Source of the DNA: Leguminivora glycinivorella
Lineage: Eukaryota > Arthropoda > Insecta > Lepidoptera > Tortricidae
Length of the DNA: 64,000 nt
Direction of reading: 5' to 3'
NCBI RefSeq assembly: GCF_023078275.1
Contig: NC_062977.1
Location: 14,963,118-15,027,117 of the forward strand
A program made the position numbers and the translations under genes. Every line of letters begins with the position of its first letter. The first letter of the stretch is position 1. Below, one piece after another: positions 10,676-22,700 of the stretch. The notes below the pieces were generated by a model. That model made no database searches. It saw only the letters and a list, made by a program, of their open reading frames with translations, and was not told where the DNA came from.

Positions 10676-11615
10676 ATGGCAGAAGAATTGCAAAAAGCTC
10701 ATCTTTACTACGATGATATAAACAAAATTAGGGTCTTAGAACCCACCATACTAAAAGAGACTGAAGATGTGAGGGATACTTGCAAAGATTATGAGACCAG
10801 TAAGTAGTAGGGCCTACCTAACATACATTTTGTTGGATGGCGTTATCTGGCAATGGTTTTTAGAAAAACCTTTTTTTTATAGAGATACAAGATTTTGGTA
10901 AGATCATCAACTCTCTGCTAGCCACGCTCACGGAACTTGGCGAGAACGTGGAGAAACAGAAAATGGCTGCGATCGGTTCTATGAATCTTCTGCAATCTAT
11001 CGCCAAAGAAAGAGAAACTGAACAAGCGAAATTACAGGCAAGTTATATCCCCATATAAACGGTTCCACGGCTCGTATCTTATTTTGTATATTTATTTATT
11101 TAAATATACCGGCGATCTCGGAAACCGCTCTAACGATTTCGCTGAAATTTGTTTTATGTGGGTTTTGGGGATGAAAAATCGATCTAGCTTAGTCTTAGGT
11201 CCCGGAAGGCGCGAATTTTCGAACTCCGAGCTAAGCTCGGTCGCCCAGGTACTATGATTAATAAATGATACACTGCGGACTAATGAAGTAAGATAGATTC
11301 AGCCAATAGACCAAATACCGCCATGTAAAGAAAATCATTCGCTTTTTCCACTTGCAACAAATGATGGGGATTTCCACAAACTCTTCCACATAAATATCAA
11401 ATGTGGTTCCTTACCTAAAAGTTCCTCATGCAATGAGCATCCTTTTGCTACGGGATAACAATGATATATAACCTAACGAGTAATAAATATGGTTTCAGGC
11501 TCAGATAAATGAAAAAACGATAATTCTCGAGCAATTGGACAGTGAATATGATGCTCTTCAGATTCTAGAGGCGACACAAATGGAAACTGTCGAATACTTA
11601 ACGCAACTTCGATAA
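10676..11615 (+). CDS. IFT20: Intraflagellar transport protein 20
   Basis: IFT20 is a small coiled-coil subunit of IFT complex B. It works at the Golgi and in cilia to move membrane cargo into the cilium. Three exons, 10676-10799, 10883-11037 and 11499-11615, encode 131 residues (132 in human). The start MAEELQKAHLYYDDINKIRV closely follows the vertebrate start, and later parts (GKIINSLLATLTEL; MNLLQSIAKERETEQAKLQ) keep the family pattern. The first intron is GT-AG. The second fits the reading frame only with a GC donor (GCAAGT at 11038) and the acceptor at 11497-11498; the nearby GT at 11041 would create an early stop. TAA is at 11613-11615. The gene is head-to-head with SPG11. In insects, cilia are limited to sensory neurons and sperm, so restricted expression is expected from family knowledge. 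Confidence 0.95.
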
Positions 11616-11637
11616 AAATAATTCATAATTATAAGCA

Positions 11638-11643
11638 AATAAA
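11638..11643 (+). other. Polyadenylation signal of IFT20
   Basis: AATAAA lies 22 bases after the IFT20 stop codon. It is the first such hexamer downstream. Confidence 0.6.
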
Positions 11644-12528
11644 ACAAGCAAACAGTCTGTAAAAATGTATTTTCATCGAAACACACGTGAAATGATAATG
11701 TAGTATAAACGGGGTTATGAACGTAAGTATATATCCTGTTTTATAAATTAATTAAACAGTCTTTCCTGGTATGATGTATTTGATTGAAACTTAAACCCAT
11801 GATTAGAAAACAGTAATTCAGTCAGTCAAGCCAAAAACCAGGCTAGTCCAACGAATTGCGGCAGAAAATTGTAATTATACATCATATGGAATTATTCGTA
11901 CACCAACTAACCTTACATAGTGCCTAAATGTTGTTTATAAACACCTGTGATTACAAAAATATACTACTTATTATATAAAGCAATTAACAAAGGCAATTGA
12001 ATTAGATTACGATTGATTTCAATCAACATTTCATTCCAATCCACAATTTATTATCCAAACACCAAAACATGAACATAATTTAGTTTCTTCTAACAATACT
12101 TTACATGCCTACCATCAGCATGGTCATTTTCATTTGAATGAAGATATTTAAGTCCCGATCATGTCAATCTATTTAAATTACCATTGAAATGTCTATAACA
12201 TTAAAAACTTGCCTCTAGCGACCGAATAATCCTTGTGAAAAAAATATGTACGTAATATTCATCCAAAAATGAATATAAATATTAAATCGTAGATTGAATC
12301 ACTAGTTTAACTTACATTAGCTGCTTACAAGCTACTTGCAATTGTCAAAAACGATGCGGATAAAGATCTTGATTCGCTCCCTCTCATAAAAACTACAATG
12401 AAAATTAAATATTACTCAAGGAAAGGAAAATTGACACTTTTTGCTTACTTTAATCGCGTAATAAGCACCGGACTTCACTGGGCCACGTTTAGAGGGAGCG
12501 TGAAAATAAGTTACCTTTTTGGTTCATA
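11644..12528. other. Intergenic AT-rich stretch between IFT20 and PPM1G
   Basis: No coding signal or defined repeat was seen. It may include the end of the IFT20 transcript. Confidence 0.45.
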
Positions 12529-12947
12529 CTGTTTCCCAAAATAACAGTTTCTCAAAACGTGCTGCTTTAATGTTTCTTAGATCATTAATTTGAAAAAAAA
12601 AACGCATATAATTTTACAGTACACCTCTCCTTAAAATACGTCCAATTCTATGTAATGTTTTTTAAAGCCTTTCCTCAATTTGCATACGATGAAAGATTTT
12701 CCCAAAATATAATTTTGCTGAAAAACCCGTTTTTTTTGTCCATATTACCAAAGTTGTATGCTTTTGGGTCTTCCAGCAACAGGATATTTTGAGGTGGGGG
12801 ATACAAAAATTGGACAGTATGAACAAGTATTTTGGCATATCATTGAACTACGTGATTTGGAAAATGTATGCTGTGATAATCGAGGCATAGGTTGTTGGCG
12901 AGAATGATCTGGCAGAACTATCTAAAAACAGTTATTTTGGGAAACAG
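12529..12947. mobile_element. TIR-bounded non-autonomous element
   Basis: Perfect 22-bp inverted ends: CTGTTTCCCAAAATAACAG plus TTT at 12529-12550, and its complement at 12926-12947. There is no coding capacity in the 419 bp. No clear target-site duplication was noted. Confidence 0.7.
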
Positions 12948-13065
12948 ACATCTAAATAATCCAATGCCAAAAACTAATCCAACTGAACTCTATGAGACGA
13001 CTAAGATCATTTAAACATAAGAAATTAAATAGCAACAGGCCTTCCGTAAGGCATTCACTTTACGG

Positions 13066-13757
13066 CCCGGTCACGACATTGGTCTAAGGCAACAGCGAGT
13101 AGCTATAGGTTGGAGCGAGACGCAGCGATGGGGCCTTTCGTTCGCACCTATGAACGCCGCTTGTCGCTGTCGCCTTAGGGTCTTCACAAACCTATCGACG
13201 CGGAATCGGCTTTCGCCGACTAAAAATCGCCCGTTAGTATGCGTTCCGTGACGACGACGCGTAAGCATTTCAATTCTTCATACCATAGAGGAATAAGAAG
13301 GAAAGAGTTGCAACTCCATACATCAGTAAATGCAAGTTATTTGTAGTGATATCTGGCGTCAATCACGCGTCAAATAGCGTAAATGATCACTACTGCTCGG
13401 TACTAGGTGTCAACAGTGTCGCGTCTGCCAAAAATTTAATATTAAAACAGTTTACAACTTATATTACACGCAGGAATTGAAAACAGAGTAATGATTAGTA
13501 CTATTGTAATATTAACTAAAAATTGTTGAGCATTAGACTTTTTGTTTGTCACGACATCTATTGACAAGTAGCAGTACTAATAATTTACGCTAGTTGACGC
13601 GTGGTTGACGCTAGATGTCACTACAGATAACTTGCATTTACTGATGTATCGATATATAACTCTTTTCTAACTTATTCCTCTATGTTCATACTAACGAGCG
13701 ATTTGTGGTCGGCTAAAGCCGATAAACCCTTAGACCGACGTCGTGGGCAGGCCGATA
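13066..13757. repeat. Large imperfect inverted repeat (fold-back element)
   Basis: Outer arms pair around CACGACATTGGTCTAAGG (13074) and CTTAGACCGACGTCGTGGGC (13730). Middle arms pair ATCGGCTTTCGCCGAC with GTCGGCTAAAGCCGAT. Inner arms pair CATCAGTAAATGCAAGTTAT (13320) with ATAACTTGCATTTACTGATG (13628). It is probably a composite MITE just beyond the PPM1G stop codon. Confidence 0.65.
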
Positions 13758-13796
13758 CAGTCTCAATCAAAGAATATCACAATACTGTCACTGAGT

Positions 13797-16700
13797 CTAC
13801 ACACTGGACGTGACTTGGGCGCTGTCGTCGTCCGTCTTCTGGCGCTTGGAGTCGGGGACGTCGTCGGCGTCGGCGGCGCGCTTGCGGCCCTCGGCCTGCG
13901 CCGCGTCGGCGACCAGCCCGTCCTTGAAGCGCACGATGACGGCCGTCATGTTGTCGCAGCCGGTGCCGTCGCCCATCGTGCCTGGCGCTAGGCAGTGGTC
14001 GAACATCTAACAGATAAAGGTATTACTTAGTTGACTTTAGGAAAGATTTTAGGAGCTACAAATCACAAAGGTTTATCATAGATGCCATTCCAACTACTAT
14101 AAATCTTATCTTATCATATCATAGCAAATATGTATCGCTTGTACTGAAGGCAAAGAAATGTAGAATTGTCTCTTTCTTTATAGTCCATTTCAAATACGAA
14201 GGCCCGATGGCACTCGAAACTTAACAATAGGGCTCATAATGTTTGCCTTTTGTTATCTAATTAGGCCCACTTCAAATTGGCACGCGTCGGTGCAATATTT
14301 TTGTCGGTGCAATCAGGTATCTTTTGTTATCACTAATCCTATTGTTAACGCTAATTGACCGTCTCAAGTGCCACCGGGCCTTCGTATTTGAAATGGACTA
14401 TACCTCCAGGCAGGCCAGCATGGTCGCGCGATAAATGATAAAACATCAGGCCGTCCCTATCGATGTTTTATCATCTATCGCTTATATTATTAGACAGCCT
14501 ACCGCGCAGATCATAATTTCGTTGTCTATCTTTGTATTCTATCACTCTTGAATGATTTGAGCCATACATGAGCAGATAATACAATTTAGATTTTAGCGGC
14601 AATCATTAAAATTGCTATTGATAACTAACATTAGAACTTGGAAGTTAAATATTATTTCATTTCTTTCTTTATTTGATATTTACACAGCATTACAGTTAAG
14701 ACTAATACACTGTTAAACGATAAAATGACATACTATAAGTAGGTAAAACTAAAAATAAAATTAAAACATTTTAAAAACACTAGACTCCCTCTTATCCATC
14801 ACCTCACAAAATCTCAGGCATACCTTACACACATCCGTCCATCGCCACGCAAGTAGGTCACACTCGGGTGTTGACACCAGGAGCGCATTCAGCAGTGCTA
14901 AGGCACGAGGAATCGGCGAGTTTCTATACGCCACCGTGCGTGCCGTTGGCACCGCCAGCAAAGGCCGCACTCGCGGTCTGAGGGTTATGTTTTTAGGTCC
15001 GGTACAAAGAATCTTACTAGCCTCTGTACCAATTCCGGGCAGTCAGATTCACCACGCAGGACCCGACATGCAAAACTTAGCAAGTAAGTGTTGCGTCTCA
15101 CCTCCAAGGAATTGAATCCAAGAGCCCATTATGTACTAATGGCTACGTAGTTACACTTAAATATCGTTTATAAAAGGAATACAGTGTAGTGGCTGATTCA
15201 ACAGTATCAAGCGAAGTAACAAAAGCAACCTACCTCCTCGCAAATCTGAGATAACCGCTCCCTCCCTTCCGCCAGCCTCGGCAGAATAAAATCGCATACA
15301 TCTTGACTAGACATGAAATTCCAAATCCCATCGCAAGCGAGCACCATGAACTGGTCCTTAATTGGGTCGATGGTCAACGTTTTGACGTCTGGCAGAGCCG
15401 TGATCATTTGCTCCTTGGCGTCTAATTCCTTATTCTGCTTGTAGGAGTGGTCGCCGATGGCTCTTGAGAGGTTGAGGCCGCCATTGATGCGGCCGTCGTT
15501 GGAGACTTTGCCGCCGGCTTTTGTGATCCGCTCTAGTTCGGGGGCGTCTTCGGGCTTGTGGTCTATGGACATGTCGATGGCTTTGCCTTCTCTGCAGATG
15601 ATGCAGCGGGAGTCGCCGGCGTTTGCGACGAACAGCTCGTTACCTGTAATTAGTATGGATGTCATCGACAAACAGAGCAAATACAAGAACTACGCGATAA
15701 ATGAATTTAGAAGAAATTCATGGTAGACAACCCTATTTATTATTATCAGGCCAGAAAGCTGAGTAGTACCGGGCTAGAGGTTATAATCACTTGCGCTACG
15801 ATGCCTACCACAACGAAACGAATTTTATCTCTGTCTTTTCCATATTAATGCGATAGTGACAGTTGTCTTTCCTTTGCTACGGAGCGTGAGCGATTGTCTT
15901 GTTGGTTTAACACAGCTTGCAAGTAGGTGGGGTGATTTCCCCAAGAGTCAGGTGCGTCTGGACGTTTGCTGGCGAGGTTGCGGACGAGTACTTCGGCATG
16001 CCTGGGACCTCGCCTTAATAGTAAGGCAACGGCGACAGAGGGGTTTATGTAGGTAAACCAAGGCTCTCATCAGCCTAGGGAGTCCCACATTGCTATCCCA
16101 GGCCCGCCCCGCCTGGATGGTAGGCGTAATGCATTTCTCCACTTTAAGGAAACCAGCCTGGTTATGTGATCAGTAGAAGTCTAGTAAAAAGGTTGAGGTG
16201 GCATGTTCTAGAAGCCAGTGGTACCTTTGAGTAACGCGACGACAGCAGTGCAGCCGCTGTCATTGCCGGGTTCCTCCGTCATGGAGAGGTCCTCGTCCAC
16301 GTCTTCGTCACTGGATTCCGCGTCGTAATCCTCCTCGTCCTCTTCCTCTTCACCTGTTGGTCAATTGTGTTTATAGTTTATTTCATATTTAAGGAAAATT
16401 TAACTAGTTTCGTATGCAATATTGTCTTAGTTTACCGCGATAGTTATTCATGAATAAATGTATGTGGGTAGCTTTTGCACATTGTAATTTTTCCTCAGTC
16501 ACCCGTTGACCACAAATGCTGTTAAATGTTACGTCGGGATGAATTGTAACTCTTGATCAGAGTTAATTTCTCCACCCTCAAAGGCTTCATTGGAATCACT
16601 TTTCTAATTGTCTGCAATCTGAAAAGATCCACTTAGTATCTTCAATGTCTAAAACTAACCTTCATTGGAAGAATCCTCAACACCGTTGACATTCTCTTCA

Positions 16701-19700
16701 TCGGACGAGTTGATCTCTCCACCCTCGAAAGTCTCATCATTGGAGTCACTTTCATCATCATCTTCTTCCGCGGCCTGCCGCATCAGGCTTTCGTAGACGG
16801 CGGCGGCAGCGCGGCGGAGCTTGGCCTTCTTAGGCCTCTCGGGGACTTTGTCTGTGCTTGAAACGGGCGACAGTTTGGCTGGAAAATGAGAACAATATTA
16901 GGTTTTATTTTTGGGCTTGTACATAAAGATGTCCGGGAGAATAACGTCACAATACTTAATAGGGTGGTCCACATTTGTATGGAAGTAAAATAAATATGAC
17001 TAATCCTTTCTCCACATGGTTCCCTTTGTTCTATTATGAATTAGTAGTTAATGTACCAAATTTTAACCCATTTGCTCATTATTTACAGGTTTTCTTTAGT
17101 CAAGTTCATTTCATACATTTCAGTATGGCATTATTGCTTTATTTTGAGCAACCTCTAAATAAAGTCTGATTGTTCTCAAAATTGGTTGATATGATTTTAA
17201 TAAGTTTTCGTGTAGAAATAACCATGTGGAGCTCAAATAATAAAAAAAATTTTTTTTGGACCACCCTAATACTTAATTGTTATAAGGAGTTTTTCAATTC
17301 GCGGCACGCGCGTCATATCAACTTTTGCAATTTAAAAAAACCGGCCAAGAGCATGTCGGGCCACGCTCAGTGTAGGGTTCCGTAGTTTTCCGTATTTTTC
17401 TCAAAAACTACTGAACCTATCAAGTTCAAAACAATTTTCCTAGAAAGTCTTTATAAAGTTCTACTTTTGCGATTTTTTTTCATATTTTTTAAACATATGG
17501 TTCAAAAGTTAGAGGGGGGGGGGGACGCACTTTTCTTTCCTTTAGGAGCGATTATTTCCGAAAATATTAATATTATCAAAAAACGATTTTAGTAAACCCT
17601 TATTCATTTTTAAATACCTATCCAACAATATATCACACGTTGGGATTGGAATGAAAAAAAATATCTGCCCCCACTTTACATGTAGGGGCGGTGGTACCCT
17701 AATAAAACATTTTTTTCCATTTTTTATTTTTGCACTTTGTTGGCGTGATTGATATACATATTGGTACCAAATTTCAGCTTTCTAGTGCTTACGGTTACTG
17801 AGATTATCCGCAGACGGACGGATAGACAGACATGGCGAAACTATAAGGGTTCCTAGTTGACTATGGAACCCTAAAAAGATCTCTCTGCTCACCTTTATTC
17901 TTCCCTTCTGCGGCGAAGTGGATCCATTAGAAGACGTAATATTACTCTCTTCTCCATCGCCCTGCTTAGAATCCGGGACCTCTCCGTTGCAAACATCAGC
18001 GCCGTTGCTAGGTTTAGCGTCCTCACTCTGGTTGGGCTGTGTGCAGTTGTCCGCAGAACTGTCCGGAGCTGTGGACTTGTCTACTTCCATGGACTCCTTT
18101 GCTGAGTCGCTTGTGGAAACCTGTGGAATGAAAAGACAATAAGAATACTAAGTAAAAGCCAAAATTAGAAGAATGAAATCCCTACCTTATAGAGGTTAAT
18201 AAAAAGTGTGACGGAAAGATAAATGTAAGAGATAACTCGCACGGGCGTTTTTAGCGGCCGTTAAAAAAAGTACAAGGAGGTCCATATATTTAATACGAAA
18301 TAATTTCGAATTAACGTCCAACGCTCGAAAATCAAACAGTGCTCAATAAAAAAGCGCCAAGGTTTAAAACGGCCTTCGTGTGAATGAATACATGGTTTTA
18401 AATTTGTTTCATTTAAACGTTTTTTTAATGGCCGCTAAAAAAACGCTCGTGTGAACTATCTCTAACCGATTGCATGTAGTTTCGGAAGCAATTACGTCAT
18501 GAAGACAATAAAGCCAAATCTTTCTTAATTTTGATAATATAAAACATAGTAGTACCTACTTTCAAGCTAACCATAGGATTGAGCTGGAACAAAGCCAAAA
18601 TGGTTTCTCAAGGCGTATAAGGATCTTGTGGAGGGCCCTAGGATGAACAACAACTATCAAGTTTAGAGCAAGAATTTTAGAAGCGGGCCAGATTTACACT
18701 TAAAAAAATGCATTTTTACTACAGTGCTGGCCACATAACCCACTATTTTTAAAGGACCGGTTGCGGGCCGGATACAATCCTTTCGCGGGCCTGTCTTGCG
18801 CCGCGGGCCGTACTCTGCCCACCACTGATCAATTGCATCTCTGATAAATAACTCACCTCTCCATTGACATCTTTATCTTGATCATTCGAGTTGGTTGAGG
18901 ACACACCTCCGGTGTCCTCATCGGATTTAGCTTCAGGGGTGGAGCCTGATGGGCCTTCCTCTGCGGTAGCGCTTGATCCAGAGGCAGGGGCGCTGGAACT
19001 TGATGCCCCAAGACCTGAATTGAAATCATTTATATATTACAATACAATACAATACTCTTTATTGCACACCTTGATAAAATACAACAATACAAAACAAGGA
19101 AGAAACACGAACAAAGGTAAACAACAGGCGGTCTTATCGCTAAAGAGCGATTTCTTCCAGACAACCTTAAGGTAGCGGAAATTGATAAATTTATATAATG
19201 TCAGTAGGTGTCAGCAAATTCGAAGAAATAAACTTATCGCACAATATAGGCAAAAAAATAAAATATTATACATAAACATACATATATAAAGATAAATAAC
19301 TAAATGCATAAATATATAAATAAAATATATATAAATAAATACACATATAACAGTACCAGGTTATTTAGAAGGAGTAGTCAGACAAAAATATTACGGAAGA
19401 GATAAAAAATGGAGTTTAAGTAGTCTCTTGAAAGAGTTAGGAGACTGAGCACGTCTTATATTATTTATTTAATTTAAAAAAATATAATTGTGGGTGTCTG
19501 TTTGTTTGTCGAATTGACGTGATTTTTTTAAGTGGAGATAGTTGATGGAGAGTGACATAGGCTACTTTTTGTCTCTTCTTAACCCCCCACTTCCAAAATG
19601 GGGGTGGAAGTTTGTATGGAGCATTCAGCAACTTTAGAATTCGCGAGCGAAGCCGCGGGCAAAAGGTATGTAGTATTTCATACGTGTAAGCAAGAAGAAG

Positions 19701-22700
19701 GAGGACAGAGGACATCGAAGTTATTCAGGCTCTATATGGCCAGGCTCAGGCTCTTTGGGCAGGAGCACCTGGATACCAGCTTGGACCCTTTGACTCGATC
19801 CAGAGACGCGCTGTACGAATTGTCGACGATCCTAAACTCACGGGCGGTATTGAACCCGTAAGTCTAAGGAGGGACTTCGCCTCCTTATGTGTGTTCTATC
19901 GCCTGTACAATGGGTTGTGTTCTGAAGAACTGTTTGACATGATGCCAACGGCCACTTTTCATCATCGCACCGCTTGCCATCGACAGGGCGCTCATCCACA
20001 CACCTTACAACCTAAATGGTCGCGCACCGTACGGTTTCAGAGGAATTTCCTCCCACGAACGCTCCGGCTGTGGAATGAGCTCCCTGTCGAGGTATTCCCG
20101 ATGAACTACAGTATGGGGTCCTTCAAAAAAGGAGTGTACAAATTTGTAATGGGTCGGCAACGCGCACGTGACACCCCTTGAGTTGCGGGCGTCCATAGGT
20201 TGCGGTGACCGCTTTCCATCAGGCGGGCCGTATACCTGTTTGCCACCGACGTGGTATTTAAAAAAAAAAATGGTCGATTTTAAAATTTGGACTAAATGTT
20301 ACCTCAGGATTTTGAATTACTAAAAGCATTTTAAAATTTTGACTGTGTTTAAAAAATAGTCGGTATTGCGTGCGGTATATTTTCGATTAGATGTTTCGCT
20401 TTTATCGCCTCCGACATCTACCACGTAACTAGAAATGCCGTAAAAATCTACAGGCGTCACATGCGTCAGTACTTTGTTGTAATGCGTTGGTTTTTAACTT
20501 ATGTCTTAGCAGATGTCGAAAAATGTAGTTTATATATTTTCAACGGTAGTATGACATCTCAGTTCAAGGTCGCGGTCAGAGTCCGTAATAACGAATTTAT
20601 TACTTTATCATGTTTGTAATACACACGCGGTAGGTAGCATAGATTTCTAGCCACGCACATTTTCACTACCCTTTTGAGTTGACTGTAGTTTTTTTTTCAA
20701 TAGAAAGCTGTACCCTGTCAAATTTTAGACCAAACAAAGACACACAAAATTAATGATGAGTTAAAATTGCAGCTGCGAGACTAAAACATCTTTTCAATAA
20801 TTAAAAAATCATTACAGCCTGAAAAACATCACAAATAGGCAACAGTTGTCTCAATACCAAATATTCAATCCCAAGTTTGGCATAGGCACTAGCTTTAGTT
20901 TAGGCCTTATTGAGATTAGTCCGGTTTCCTCTCAATGTTACTGGCAAATCTCAAATGACATAATTCACACAAAAGTTACAAAAACCGGCCAAGAGCGTGT
21001 CGGGCCACGCTCAGTGTAGGTTCCGTAGTTTTCCGTATTTTTCTCAAAAACTACTGAACCTATCAAGTTCAAAACAATTTTCCTAGTCAGTCTTTTGTGA
21101 TTTTTTTTTATAAACATAAGTTCTAGATGATTTGTAATAATAATTTTTCATATTTTTTAAACATAGTTCAAAAGTTGAAAAAGGAGTGGAAGGGTCAGTT
21201 GGGGGGACCGCGAACTTTTTTTTCGGGGAAATATTTAGGAGCGATTATTTGAGAAACGTTATGAAAGTGTGTGAAGCGAAAGGATATTAATATTATCAAA
21301 AAATGATATTAGAAAACCCTTATTCATTTTTAATCTCTATCTCTCTTCCATATTGGCACGACAGAGTCAGACTGCGATGCGATCGGCGTCTAGCGTCAAC
21401 GATTCTCATTTCAGCTAGACCGGCTGTGCTCACTGCGGACATATAAATAAATAGGTGTTACCTGAACCTCCGGCCTCGTCCGGGTTCTTCTTGGCGCGGA
21501 GACACGGGGACAGCGGGGTGGCGGTGTCACCCAACCGGGCGCGGTGCAGTGAGCTAAGCTTGTTCTCGTATTTAGCTAGCACTTCCTGTGGGCAAAAATA
21601 TATTATTGACAAATTGAGAATCATGAGCCATCATGTGCAGAGTGGTGCCGGCATCAGAAAATATTAACACAACCTACTGATGTGCCGACGGAAAGTTTAC
21701 AAAATTCTGAAATTTTCACATAGGAAAACTTCGGAAACTTTCCATACTTTGTACAGACAATTGTATGGCAGGGTCCTTGCTCACGATACCTGTGCACGCT
21801 GATGCCACCACAAAAAAATAAGAGAATCTTGTATTGTCAATATATCTTTATCTTGTAAACTCTAAACTTCATAACATGATTTTATTATGTAAACTAGTTA
21901 TTAGTGATACCATCAATACATTTTCACTTAAACTATACATGAAAAACTTGAGGCTAATATTTTTGTTTCTTGAAAAGCAATGCTTTCAGTCGGTCCCATA
22001 GTAAATAGCTGGATCCACACAGGCCGCGTGCCTCCCGAGGAAAACGCGCTCATGCACGCACATTTGCCTCGCCCGAGAAAATTTGCTCGGTAAGATGGCG
22101 TCAAAATAATTCTGCACGAGGCACTGCCTCGCACTGTGGACCCGACTAATAAGTAAGAATCTGATGGGATTTTGGAGACATCTTACATACAAAGATTACC
22201 AACTATTTGAAATTCTTATTAGAGAAGAGACACTTAGGATGAGGAATTTCGTACAATGACTCATAAATCCCATTATTCCAACTTTCAAGGCCACTGTGCA
22301 AGATAGACAGCAATATTATTTTAAGTGTGTGTGATAGAGATGGGATGGGATGTCAATATACGAAATAATTCCTCGTAATAAGAGTCTCTTTACCTGGAGA
22401 GGAAGATGCGCCTCTTGGTATAAGTTGCTAACATTTTCATCTTCAGATTCTTCATGATCACTCGGTCCTGCTGGATTGATTTCTCCTAAAAAACATTTAT
22501 TCTATTATGTTATGTCACTAGAAATAAAGAAAATCTAAATATAATTGATTATATCCTTACAAGCATATGTGAGTGTGCACGGGAAAACGTCCCACTTTGT
22601 TGATTGCTATAATGCCGCTTTGTCAGTTTATTCAATATAATATAAAGATACAACTAAATCTCACCTTAATGATAACTGACACAGTGGGACTTTTTACTAA

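Noticed and set aside
13743..13991. Plus-strand frames opposite the last PPM1G exon
   Set aside because: Antisense shadows of a GC-rich coding exon with clear PP2C motifs on the minus strand.
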